Below the pieces are notes generated by a model, which did not search any database, had not been told where the DNA came from, and saw only the letters and a program-made list of their open reading frames with translations. This document shows positions 15,974-23,911 of a DNA stretch of 27,802 nt, one piece after another. Each line of letters opens with the position of its first letter. The stretch's first letter is position 1. The DNA is from Planctomycetota bacterium. Lineage in GTDB: Bacteria > Planctomycetota > GCA-002687715 > DRQF01. The position numbers were made by a program, and so were the translations under genes. The stretch lies in the NCBI GenBank assembly GCA_015485455.1, contig WFTN01000262.1:1-27802 (forward strand). Reading direction: 5' to 3'.

Positions 15974-18316
15974 ATGGCTCAGGAAAACACTCCAACCCTA
16001 GCAGACCTTGAGGCCCAGATTCCCCATTGGGAGAAGATCAAAGATCTCATTGACCAATGCATCGACATCACTCTGAATCATCGTCAAAGTGGTCACCCAG
16101 GGGGAAGTCGCAGTAAGGTCTATCCGATGATCATGACCACCTTGTCTGGTGCCATGCGTTGGGACATTCGCCACCCAGAAAAACGTTTTGCAGATCGTTT
16201 TATTTTGGTCGCTGGGCATACGAACCCTATGGTCTATGCCACCTTGGCTGTCTTCAATGAGGCTCTGCGAACACGCTACAAGAAGACCGGTGATGAGCGC
16301 TACCTTGTTGCCAATGAAGCTGACTATGCTCTCTATCCTGAAGATCTTCTGACACTACGCCGCCGGGGTGGTTTACCGGGTCACGCGGAGATGGAAGGAA
16401 AGACGCTGTTTTTCAAGTCCAACACCGGTCCAACAGGCCACGGTAGTCCTGTTGCCATGGGTCAGGCACTGGCTTTGAAACGGGCTGGCGCTGATGGGGT
16501 GAAGGTTTTCGCCTTCGAAGGCGAAGGGGGTCATACCGCTGGAGCTATCCACGAGACCAAGAACTCGGCTTGGGGCTTGGGCCTGGATAACTTGATTTTC
16601 GTTCTTGATTGGAATGACTACGGTATCGACAACCAAGCGGTTTCCGATGTTGTTCATGGTAACCCACAGACTTGGTTTGAGTCTTACGGTTGGAAGACCA
16701 AAGGTTCGCTCAAACTCGATGATTGGCAAGAGAAGGTTGGTGCTTTTCATGAAGTTGTCTGGGGCGATAGTGAGGGAGTCCCCCGTTGCTTCTGGTACAA
16801 ATCGAGAAAGGGCCGGGGTTATGGCATTTATGACAACAAGAGTCATGGCGCCGCCCATAAGCAAAATTCCGATGGCTACTGGGCTACGAAGAAAGAATTC
16901 GCTGACAAGTATGGCATCAGCTTTGAGGCGTTCGGGACTGGAGCTCCTATCTCCCCAGAAGAGGCTCGCCGCCAAGCCGCAGTCAATTTAGAAAAAGTGA
17001 TGGATGTTCTTCGCAATGACGAAGAACTCTTGAACTACCTCTCAGACCGCTTGGTGTCTTTGGGTGATTCTGTTCCTGAAACTTTGGACTCGTTTAAGTT
17101 TCCAACTATGGAAAACCCATTGGCAGACCCGGCCGTTGTCGACTTCGAGTCTTTCCCGGAGGCTGTCTTTGCCAAGCCCGGAACCAAGTCGCCTAACCGT
17201 GCTGGTTTGGCGAGCTACGGTGCTTACGTGAACTCTTATTGCAAAGAGAAATACGGCAGGCCTTTGGTTCTTGCATGCGCCGCTGATTTGGCCGACTCAA
17301 CCAACATCTCTGGCTTCAGCAAGGACTTCGAAGGCAAAAAGGGATTTGGTTGGTACGATCGCAACAAGAATGTTGACGGTGCCTTGCTTCCCCAAGAAAT
17401 TACTGAGTTCGCCAACTCCGGTTTGGTTTGTGGGTTGGCTGGGGTGAATCTGTCCGACAAGCCATTTGATAACTGGATTGGTTTCATCGGTGCATGTTCT
17501 ACCTACGGCTCATTTAGCTATCTCAAGTATGGACCCATGAGACTCTTCAGTCAGACGGTTCAAGACAGCCAAATCAAGATGGGCAAGGTTATTTGGGTGG
17601 CTGGGCATTCTGGTCCGGAAACGGCTGAAGACAGCCGAACTCACTTTGGCATTTTCTCCCCCGGTGTGACGCAGTTGTTTCCAGAAGGCCATGTGATCAA
17701 CCTTCATCCCTACGATCACAACGAAGTGCCTGTCATGATTGCCGCCGCACTCAAGGAAGACTGTGCCATTATCGCCCTCCATCTGACTCGCCCGGGCATT
17801 GAAATCATGGATCGGAAGGCCATTGGCGTCCCTTCTTATACGGCAGCCGCCAAAGGGGCTTATGTCGCAAGAGACTTCAAAGAGGGTGAACCGAAGAAGG
17901 GCGTCGTTATTGTCCAGGGCACTAGCCCAACTATGGCCATGATGGAGATCCTTCGGGACGGCCAGCTTGACGCTGCTGGTCTGAACGTCAAGGTGATTTG
18001 TGCTCCCTCTTACGACCTCTTCATGCGCCAAACACAAGAGTATCGCGATGCGACATTGTCGGAAGCAGAATGGCAAGACGCCATGGTGGTGAGCAGTGGG
18101 GCGCGCTGTGTGATGGGCGATTGGATCCCGAACAAAATCTCTGCTGAATATGCTGTCACGCCTGACTATGATAATGAGTGGCGTACTGGTGGAAATTTGG
18201 ACGAGATCCTGGACGAATCTCACATGACGGCTCCTTGGATCATGAAGGGCATTCAACGTTTTGCTGATGACCAGAGTCAACGCCACGAACGAATGGGGGC
18301 CGGGTTGAGCAGCTAA
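15974..18316 (+). CDS. Transketolase-family ThDP enzyme
   Basis: A 780-aa protein with transketolase order: an N-terminal ThDP-binding domain with SGHPGG (39-44), NTGPTGHG (150-157) and the cofactor motif beginning FEGEGG (181-186) and continuing to the DWNDYGID segment (212-219). A pyrimidine-binding domain follows, with SYGAYVN, the acidic ITEFANSG segment that corresponds to the catalytic Glu region, and a C-terminal domain with IVQGTSPTMA. It is about 110 residues longer than E. coli transketolase. The usual GDG metal-binding motif reads GEG (183-185), while the Asn ligand of the motif (Asn214) is retained. The likely role is transfer of two-carbon units in the pentose phosphate pathway, but a divergent substrate is possible. 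It has its own ribosome-binding site, lies between two terminators and is probably monocistronic. Confidence 0.85.
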   Translation: MAQENTPTLADLEAQIPHWEKIKDLIDQCIDITLNHRQSGHPGGSRSKVYPMIMTTLSGAMRWDIRHPEKRFADRFILVAGHTNPMVYATLAVFNEALRTRYKKTGDERYLVANEADYALYPEDLLTLRRRGGLPGHAEMEGKTLFFKSNTGPTGHGSPVAMGQALALKRAGADGVKVFAFEGEGGHTAGAIHETKNSAWGLGLDNLIFVLDWNDYGIDNQAVSDVVHGNPQTWFESYGWKTKGSLKLDDWQEKVGAFHEVVWGDSEGVPRCFWYKSRKGRGYGIYDNKSHGAAHKQNSDGYWATKKEFADKYGISFEAFGTGAPISPEEARRQAAVNLEKVMDVLRNDEELLNYLSDRLVSLGDSVPETLDSFKFPTMENPLADPAVVDFESFPEAVFAKPGTKSPNRAGLASYGAYVNSYCKEKYGRPLVLACAADLADSTNISGFSKDFEGKKGFGWYDRNKNVDGALLPQEITEFANSGLVCGLAGVNLSDKPFDNWIGFIGACSTYGSFSYLKYGPMRLFSQTVQDSQIKMGKVIWVAGHSGPETAEDSRTHFGIFSPGVTQLFPEGHVINLHPYDHNEVPVMIAAALKEDCAIIALHLTRPGIEIMDRKAIGVPSYTAAAKGAYVARDFKEGEPKKGVVIVQGTSPTMAMMEILRDGQLDAAGLNVKVICAPSYDLFMRQTQEYRDATLSEAEWQDAMVVSSGARCVMGDWIPNKISAEYAVTPDYDNEWRTGGNLDEILDESHMTAPWIMKGIQRFADDQSQRHERMGAGLSS

Positions 18317-18343
18317 CCCCAGGGATTGAATTGAAATTGAAAT

Positions 18344-18380
18344 GGGCCAGCAAATTCTTGGGAATTCGCTGGCCCTTGTT
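18344..18380. terminator. Bidirectional stem-loop between convergent genes
   Basis: GGGCCAGC (18344-18351) pairs with GCTGGCCC (18368-18375), extended inside by five A/T-rich pairs after one mismatch, loop TTGG. On the plus strand TTGTTCTGT follows; on the minus strand ATTTCAATTTC follows. It serves the transketolase-family gene and probably the convergent ferritin-like gene, whose stop is 41 nt away. Confidence 0.75.
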
Positions 18381-18421
18381 CTGTAAAGTAGGTCGTTTTT
18401 CTTTTTTCGATTGGAGAGAGC

Positions 18422-18883
18422 CTAAGAAGTAAACGGATGGATATCGCCGGGGTTTCTCAGCATCTTGTTGACTTCATCCAAGTGTAACTCTTCTTGGACA
18501 ATCAATTCTCGGGAGTACTCTTCTAAGGTGACGGACTTGCCGTTTTCTGACAAAGACAGAAGTTCATAGTAAGCCCGCAAGACCTCCGTTTCATGCTGTA
18601 GGCTTTCTCGCAGAATGTCACCGATATCATGCTTTTCGGTTTCAAGGAGTTCCCCGATTCTGAGGGAAGGATGGCCACCTAAAAGTGTGACCAATTCTCC
18701 GGCGCGATGGGCGTGGACCAGTCCTTCCTCAGCGTTTCCTTTTAGCCAACTGACAATAGGAATGCGATTGTAGCCATAAACCATCAGTGAATAGTGGGTA
18801 TATCTGACGACACCTGCTAGTTCTGCTTCCATGATTCGATTGAGAACGGCAATGGCCGCTTCGGTTTCTTGTTTATTCATCAT
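18422..18883 (-). CDS. Bacterioferritin/ferritin-like diiron protein
   Basis: A 153-aa four-helix bundle of bacterioferritin length. Helix A carries the acidic ligand region LNRIMEAELAG (14-24), helix B EEGLVHAHRAGEL (52-64), helix C HETEVLRAYYELL (97-109) and helix D EYSRELIVQEELHLDEV (122-138), the usual spacing of Glu and ExxH-type ligands. It presumably oxidises and stores iron. The haem-ligand methionine of classical Bfr is not at the expected place (LVHAH around 55-59), so haem binding is doubtful and the protein may be a ferritin-like relative. The start ATG 18883 (or the adjacent ATG 18880) follows a strong GGAGGAGATG site. It is divergent from the chelatase gene, with dyads and promoter signals between. 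Confidence 0.85.
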   Translation of the reverse strand: MMNKQETEAAIAVLNRIMEAELAGVVRYTHYSLMVYGYNRIPIVSWLKGNAEEGLVHAHRAGELVTLLGGHPSLRIGELLETEKHDIGDILRESLQHETEVLRAYYELLSLSENGKSVTLEEYSRELIVQEELHLDEVNKMLRNPGDIHPFTS

Positions 18884-18954
18884 TTCTCATCTCCTCCAAG
18901 ATTCACATAGGGCGAAAAGGCTAACGTTCCGATTCAGCGGGGCCCGAGAGCCGA

Positions 18955-19019
18955 AGTATAACAATTTCTCCCACATTGTTGAGAGCGAGTCTCAGTTGCA
19001 GTATGTTATTTCATGAAAT
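18955..19019. promoter_or_regulatory. Divergent promoter region with two dyads (ferritin / chelatase)
   Basis: Leftward, a -10 TATACT (18955-18960, minus strand) serves the ferritin-like gene, with only a weak -35. Rightward, TTGAGA (18979-18984), 17 bp and TATGTT (19002-19007) serve the chelatase operon. A dyad AACAAT-N9-ATTGTT (18960-18980) sits between the two promoters, and a perfect palindrome ATTTCATGAAAT (19008-19019) covers the expected rightward start point. This arrangement suggests joint repression or activation, perhaps by an iron-responsive regulator; neither dyad matches the canonical Fur box. Confidence 0.5.
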
Positions 19020-19067
19020 CGGGCATTTCGCCCATTTGTGACTCCTTGTCTTCAAGAGGTTTGACTT

Positions 19068-20027
19068 ATGTCCCGTGTCTCCTTTCCAGCTCTTCTGCTC
19101 TTCAGTCTTGTTGTTTTGGCCATCATTTCATTGACCTTAGGGGATCCGAAGGAAGAAGTGCGCGCTGAATCTTCCGCCACGAGCACCTCCCAGAAGTTCG
19201 GCGTTCTCTTGGTGAGCCATGGTTCTCGGTCGGACAGGTGGCGCAAAATGTTGCGGGATGTCGAGGTGGCCACCAGGGATCGAATTCTCGCATCGAATGA
19301 TGCCATCGTGGTGACCAAGACCGCATTCATGGAGTACACGGAACCTTCTATCGCAACGCGCATGAAAGAGTTTGATGCTGCGGGGATCTCTGATGTGATT
19401 GTTGTTCCCTTGTTGCTGACCGTCAGCTCACATTCTTTTGACGATATTCCCACCATTATGGGGCAACGCAGGGATGCGGTTGCCCTCGAAACTTTGAAGA
19501 GTGAAGGCATTGAAATCTATCACTCCAAGGCTCGGGTTCATTTCACTCCTCTTCTTGATTTTCCAGCGATGCTCAAGGACAACGTCGTACGCAGGGTGGA
19601 AGGCTTGAGTAAGGATCCGAAGAATGAGGGTGCTGTCTTAGTGGCATACGGCAGTCAGGCTTATGATGCTGAGTGGCGTTTGCTGTTGAATCGGCTGGGG
19701 GACGTCCTGCGCTCCAAGAGTCAAATTATGGCGTCGGAATTCTCTTGGTGCGGTCATATTGTCGACTACGAGACCAAGCCGACGGAAGACGCAATCAAAG
19801 AAGTCCTGAAGACAAAAGAAACGGCCATTGTGATTCCCATCTTGGTAGCCGTGGATGAGATGTTTCAGCACAAGATCATTGGTGGTGCGGTAGAAAACGT
19901 GGGCCAGCCGGGTCGGATACGCTACTTACCAGATGCGATCTTGCCTGATCGGAGTTTGAACGACTGGGTTGTGGAAATTGTCAATGAAACTTTGGTCAAG
20001 GTCACGGGACCCGTGGAATCCAGATGA
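19068..20027 (+). CDS. Membrane-anchored CbiX/sirohydrochlorin chelatase-like protein
   Basis: 319 aa with an N-terminal hydrophobic segment (about 7-24) followed by a polar linker, so the catalytic part should lie outside the cytoplasm. Two CbiX-type halves follow. The first has GVLLVSHGSR (45-54; His51), TEPSIATRM (91-99) and VVPLLLTVSSHSFDDIP (112-128; His122), the two histidines that in CbiX bind the metal. The second half has GAVLVAYGSQ and VIPILVAVDEMFQHKI. CbiX/CbiK enzymes insert Co or Fe into sirohydrochlorin; an exported form suggests metal or tetrapyrrole handling in the periplasm. The ribosome-binding site is AAGAGG. Its TGA overlaps the ATG of the PepSY-type gene by 4 nt. Anchored versus cleaved signal cannot be decided. 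Confidence 0.8.
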   Translation: MSRVSFPALLLFSLVVLAIISLTLGDPKEEVRAESSATSTSQKFGVLLVSHGSRSDRWRKMLRDVEVATRDRILASNDAIVVTKTAFMEYTEPSIATRMKEFDAAGISDVIVVPLLLTVSSHSFDDIPTIMGQRRDAVALETLKSEGIEIYHSKARVHFTPLLDFPAMLKDNVVRRVEGLSKDPKNEGAVLVAYGSQAYDAEWRLLLNRLGDVLRSKSQIMASEFSWCGHIVDYETKPTEDAIKEVLKTKETAIVIPILVAVDEMFQHKIIGGAVENVGQPGRIRYLPDAILPDRSLNDWVVEIVNETLVKVTGPVESR

Positions 20028-20572
20028 AGTTCCGTAAGACAATTATCACTCTTCATCGCGACATCGGCTATTTCTTCGCTGGTATGATCGTTCTCTATGC
20101 TATTTCAGGAATTGCGGTGAATCACATCGATGACTGGAACCCGAGTTTCATCATTCAACGAAAGCAGATCGATCTTGATCTGCCATCAGACCCGAGTGCC
20201 ATTACTCGAGAACATGTAGTCAAGAACTTGCGCCCTCTGGGAGAGGAAGGGAATTACAAGAGTTTCGATTTCCCCTCTTCACTGCGAGTGAAGATTTACT
20301 TGGAAGACGGCTCTGTTACAGGAATTCTGGGGACAGGGGTGGGAGAGTACGAAACGATCCGGCGAAGACCTATTTTCTTTGAAGCGAACTCCCTGCACAT
20401 CCACCCAAAAGGTTGGTGGCTGCTCTATTCTGATATCTTCGCCGGTGCGTTGATTTTCATCACTATAACGGGGGTGTGCATCCTTCCTGGTCGCAACGGT
20501 CTTGCTGGCCGGGGGAAGTGGCTCGTGGCCGCAGGGGTGGTTCTTCCCCTGCTGGCCGCCATTCAATTGTAG
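20024..20572 (+). CDS. PepSY-associated transmembrane protein
   Basis: 182 aa: the N-terminal FRKTIITLHRDIGYFFAG with helix 1 (about 14-33), a periplasmic PepSY-like segment (about 35-120), helix 2 (about 131-153) preceded by LHIHPKGWW, and helix 3 (about 164-180). Histidines at the membrane boundaries (His11, His34, His125, His127) are candidates for haem or metal ligation. PepSY_TM proteins are often linked to ferric-siderophore reduction or iron uptake. The ATGA overlap with the chelatase-like gene indicates translational coupling, so the two probably work together in iron or tetrapyrrole handling at the inner membrane. It is smaller than typical four-helix PepSY_TM reductases. The family assignment is fair; the reaction is not known. 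Confidence 0.7.
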   Translation: MKFRKTIITLHRDIGYFFAGMIVLYAISGIAVNHIDDWNPSFIIQRKQIDLDLPSDPSAITREHVVKNLRPLGEEGNYKSFDFPSSLRVKIYLEDGSVTGILGTGVGEYETIRRRPIFFEANSLHIHPKGWWLLYSDIFAGALIFITITGVCILPGRNGLAGRGKWLVAAGVVLPLLAAIQL

Positions 20573-20678
20573 ATGGATCATGGATGCCAATGGTTTAGCG
20601 GAACCCGCTTTTACTGTGGAAGATTAGCTCCCGTGCTTTCTCAAAAGAGAAGGGAGAACACGAGTTTGGCCGTAGCAA

Positions 20679-20705
20679 GAGCCTGCCCAACAAAAGGGCA
20701 GGCTC
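20679..20705 (-). terminator. Stem-loop downstream of the gene remnant
   Basis: A perfect 10-bp stem GAGCCTGCCC (20679-20688) / GGGCAGGCTC (20696-20705) with a 7-nt loop, 31 nt beyond the stop of the minus-strand remnant, a distance like that of the peroxidase terminator. On the plus strand a T6 run occurs at 20716-20721, too far from the stem for a canonical terminator, so the orientation is uncertain. Confidence 0.5.
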
Positions 20706-20735
20706 CTGTCATTGGTTTTTTCGCTTATATCCAGT

Positions 20736-20950
20736 TTAACGAACGTCGATGAGAACGGCATTGGTGACAGACAAGGGAGCTCCGCCAAATGGAATTGAAG
20801 CTCCTTGTAGAACGAATTGGAGATTTGTCTGCCTCCTGCCACTGGGGGATAGACGAAGGTGTTACCAGATCGCCCCACTGAATCCAAAAACCCTGGGGTT
20901 GCTGTCGGTGGAGTTGGGGAAGCCGCCGAGAAGACGGTTCTTTTCTTCTT
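20736..20950 (-). pseudogene. Frameshifted 3' remnant of an exported beta-module gene
   Basis: The 386-nt gap after the PepSY-type gene holds coding-like sequence on the minus strand. The last 34 codons (TAA at 20736-20738) read RQTNLQFVLQGASIPFGG, then APLSVTNAVLIDVR, which looks like the closing strands of the beta module seen in the peroxidase and jelly-roll proteins. Upstream, another frame (related by a -1 or +2 shift near 20822-20845) reads FLDSVGRSGNTFVYPPVAGG, the segment expected before it, after a Pro/Thr-rich stretch. No start codon with a ribosome-binding site is seen. A sequencing error at the shift is an alternative, but the 5' part would still be missing, as the next gene occupies the upstream space. 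Confidence 0.5.
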
Positions 20951-20958
20951 CCAAAGGA

Positions 20959-23670
20959 TCAGGGGATCGTGAGGACTACATTTGTCCTTGGACTGGTGAC
21001 GATGACGCTCATGCCAGTTCGAGGTGGGCGAGAGCCCGGTCGAGTCTGGGATCGGGCGTGGAGCCGAAATTTCTTGGCCTCTCCAAGCTTGACTGTGAAT
21101 GCGCCCTTGTTGTCAGCGGTCGTTGAGGTGATATTGCTGCTGGAGAGGTCGCTGACCCCACTGTTCGTAGCAGCAGCTTCGACGTAGGCCCAGGGAGCGG
21201 GGTTCCCTTTACTGTCTATGACCTTGCCGCTGATAATGGTGGCAGAGCGGAGGGTTAAGGTAATGGTCTGCCCCCGGGGTATGGTTCTGACCCTCTTGGA
21301 GCGAAAGAGGTTTGTGGACCCTCGCGGTGCACAAGCGATGAAATTGGTGGCAAGAGCACGCAAGTCTGAAAGGTGGACCCTCCCTTGGTTGTCCGTCGTC
21401 GCTTCACCGTACCAGGGGTTGGCTGACACCTGGGAATCGGCGACAGGATTCCCCTGGGAATCCACCACGGCAACCGTGATTTCAGCATCGTTTGAGATTG
21501 GCGTGAGGGAGAGAGAAATGTTCTCTGCGGGGGCAACAATTCTATCGAGGCGGCCGGTGTAGACGTTGCCCTTGGGGAAGTCGAAAGATCCTCCTTCCTC
21601 AGATAGCTTCTTACCGTCCACGGACAGATCAACGGTGGCTCCCTGGGGCACCTCAATTGAGAATGAGCCGTTCTCCTTGGTGACTACTGTCTTGGTTCGC
21701 GCACTTTCCCATTTGGCGTCAACCAGATAGCAACCAGGTTTCGGTTCGTTCGGAATTAAGATGTGACCGGATATCTTAGCGGCTTTCTTGACGGCGATCG
21801 TGACTTCTTGTCCTTGTGGCTGGACGTCGAATGGCTCTGGGCACAAAAGGCCAGAGGGGGACCAAGCGAGAACTGAATAAGTACGGTTCTCAAGATACTC
21901 AATGATCGCTTTGCCGTCGGTGCCACTGCGAACATGCGGGTTGTCGCCACGGTGTTGTTTCGTGATGAGTGAAATGACGACGCCCCCCACGGGCTGCTCA
22001 TCATTGTCAATGCAACGAAAGCGGATGACGCCATTTTCCTCGACTCGAAAATTGACGTCTTCTTTTGATTCATTTTTGGCGAGTGTCACGGACTTGGGGT
22101 GGGCCCTGTGGATACCAAGGTCGAGGCGAATCGAATATTCTCCATGGGAGAGGTCGCCGAATCGATAGCGGCCTAAGTCATCGGTGAGTCGTGTTTCCGT
22201 TTGCCCGTAGAAAGAGGCGGCAAAAGGTTGTTCTGATCTGAGTCTGCCACGGTCAGGGTTGTGACCTGTGAGCCTTATTTCGGCTCCGACGATGGGTTGC
22301 CCTTGGGCATTGGTTACTTGTCCGCCAAGGATCTGAGCAGGAGGGAGCGTGAGGTCGCCCAAATCGATGATGCCTGGTCTCTCTGGGTGTGGATCAAAGT
22401 CGAGCAGGAAACGGCCATAGCCTTGTGCCGTGATCACCAGGGTATGGGGGAGGTCTCGTCGGAGGTTCGGAATCGAGAACTGGCCCTCCCCATCGGACTT
22501 GGTGGCACAATTGTCAATTTCTTGCCTTCTGTTTCGGCGTTTACTTGCGATGGCTTCAATGGGAGCGCCAGCAACGGGTTTCCCATCAACACCCATGAGG
22601 CGACCAACAACTTTGTCCGATCTCTGAAGGGCGAAATCGAGATCCCCGGCGTCTGGGACTTTTTTGCCCATGCGACCAAATCCGGCAGCGGTCACATGGA
22701 CGTCATTGCTCCCATCTCCGGAAAATGCTGGTAGTTCATAGACGCCTTGATCATCGGTGAGGACGAATGATCTCATTGTCCAACCAATGCCCACCTTCGC
22801 GCCAATAATCGGAGCACCGGTCTCAGCAGCGGTGACTTTTCCTAAGAGTCTGCGGCCCTCGGGGAAGACGATTCTTAGTTCGGCGTTTTTGCCCTCCTCG
22901 ATTTCGATGTTTTTCCATCCGGGGGAACCGTGGCTCGTTTGGATGCAAGAGATGGTGCTATCGCCTTTTACTAACCCAAAGAAAGTGAAGCTCCCGTCTT
23001 TGTCTGTCTTTCCTTGAAGTCTGTGAGTGGTACCGGCGGGGCTGTTTCGCCAATGCATGAGGACGACATCGGGAATAGGAGAATCGTTTGCGTCCACACA
23101 TATGACTTTGAGCGTCGCCTCTTTCTCCATGAAGATGTCGATTTTCTGGCCAGCCTGACAACCGGGGATTTCCGTGTTGCCGTATCCAACCTTGCTCGCT
23201 CTGAGATTAACCATGTCTCCCTTTGAAAGGCGCAAAGAGAAAGTGCCGTCTACGGCGCTCTGGGTCCATGGGCCCAGAGTGAATTCAGGGTTGGCTGTCA
23301 CGGTGAGGCCGTTGGCCCGTCCCCAGAGCTCGCGAAACGTCTGCACCTTGGCACCAGGGACGGGGTTGCCTTCTCTGTCGAGTACTCTGCCAAAAAGGTC
23401 GAGATCGCGGTTGGCTTGGCTTAAGTCAAGGGCTGGAGGTAGGGAAGTCACCTCGGAACTTGCTTTAGGTGCCTTCCCTGATTCCGACGGGGCCAAACCT
23501 TCGGCAGTTGTTCGGCTTGGCATGCTGGGGCCAGACTCCATGCCTTCCACAACGTTGGGGTCAACGATTTCGATGCCGTTTTCTTCCTCAGAGAATGCCC
23601 AGAAGCCGATGCCGATCATGACAGCCAAGAGAACCAAAATAATCGTGAGATTCTTCGAGTGCATGGACAT
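20959..23670 (-). CDS. Anchored multi-repeat protein with carboxypeptidase-regulatory-like domains
   Basis: 903 aa from ATG 23670, chosen because AGAGGTG lies upstream and the protein then begins with a signal anchor (about 7-25, LTIILVLLAVMIGIGFW); an open extension to 23718 adds an unlikely charged stretch. A disordered Ser/Pro/Glu linker (about 26-88) is followed by about nine beta-sandwich repeats with the CarboxypepD_reg pattern: FGRVLDREGNPVPGAKV, LGKVTAAETGAPIIGAKV, VGRLMGVDGKPVAGAPI, GGQVTNAQGQPIVGAEI, VAVVDSQGNPVADSQV, SGKVIDSKGNPAPWAYV and others. No catalytic motif is visible. Probably a surface or periplasmic adhesion/scaffold protein; such long repeat proteins are common in Planctomycetota. 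A weak minus-strand promoter (TTGGCT-N16-TAGAAC) may lie just upstream. The function is unknown. Confidence 0.8.
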   Translation of the reverse strand: MSMHSKNLTIILVLLAVMIGIGFWAFSEEENGIEIVDPNVVEGMESGPSMPSRTTAEGLAPSESGKAPKASSEVTSLPPALDLSQANRDLDLFGRVLDREGNPVPGAKVQTFRELWGRANGLTVTANPEFTLGPWTQSAVDGTFSLRLSKGDMVNLRASKVGYGNTEIPGCQAGQKIDIFMEKEATLKVICVDANDSPIPDVVLMHWRNSPAGTTHRLQGKTDKDGSFTFFGLVKGDSTISCIQTSHGSPGWKNIEIEEGKNAELRIVFPEGRRLLGKVTAAETGAPIIGAKVGIGWTMRSFVLTDDQGVYELPAFSGDGSNDVHVTAAGFGRMGKKVPDAGDLDFALQRSDKVVGRLMGVDGKPVAGAPIEAIASKRRNRRQEIDNCATKSDGEGQFSIPNLRRDLPHTLVITAQGYGRFLLDFDPHPERPGIIDLGDLTLPPAQILGGQVTNAQGQPIVGAEIRLTGHNPDRGRLRSEQPFAASFYGQTETRLTDDLGRYRFGDLSHGEYSIRLDLGIHRAHPKSVTLAKNESKEDVNFRVEENGVIRFRCIDNDEQPVGGVVISLITKQHRGDNPHVRSGTDGKAIIEYLENRTYSVLAWSPSGLLCPEPFDVQPQGQEVTIAVKKAAKISGHILIPNEPKPGCYLVDAKWESARTKTVVTKENGSFSIEVPQGATVDLSVDGKKLSEEGGSFDFPKGNVYTGRLDRIVAPAENISLSLTPISNDAEITVAVVDSQGNPVADSQVSANPWYGEATTDNQGRVHLSDLRALATNFIACAPRGSTNLFRSKRVRTIPRGQTITLTLRSATIISGKVIDSKGNPAPWAYVEAAATNSGVSDLSSSNITSTTADNKGAFTVKLGEAKKFRLHARSQTRPGSRPPRTGMSVIVTSPRTNVVLTIP

Positions 23671-23911
23671 CGCTTTTTTCACCTCTTGTTGTTCTAATCC
23701 GCCATGGATGACAGCCAACTACGTGACCAACGTTTCATCCTACATACTTCTAACTCAAAGTCGAGTTGGCTGCCGCGAGGTCGTGAATTTTTCGGGGCAG
23801 GATTTTTGCTGGGATGTTGCTTGGCGATCCTGGTCTCGTGATCTGCCTCGTGTGCCCTGATCCACTGTTATTATGGAGGTAGGTGCGAGCCATTTCCATG
23901 TTGGCATTGAC

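Noticed and set aside
20749..21126. 125-codon plus-strand frame over the gene remnant
   Set aside because: Antisense to the 3' end of the repeat protein and the remnant; composition rich in Arg/Pro without any motif.
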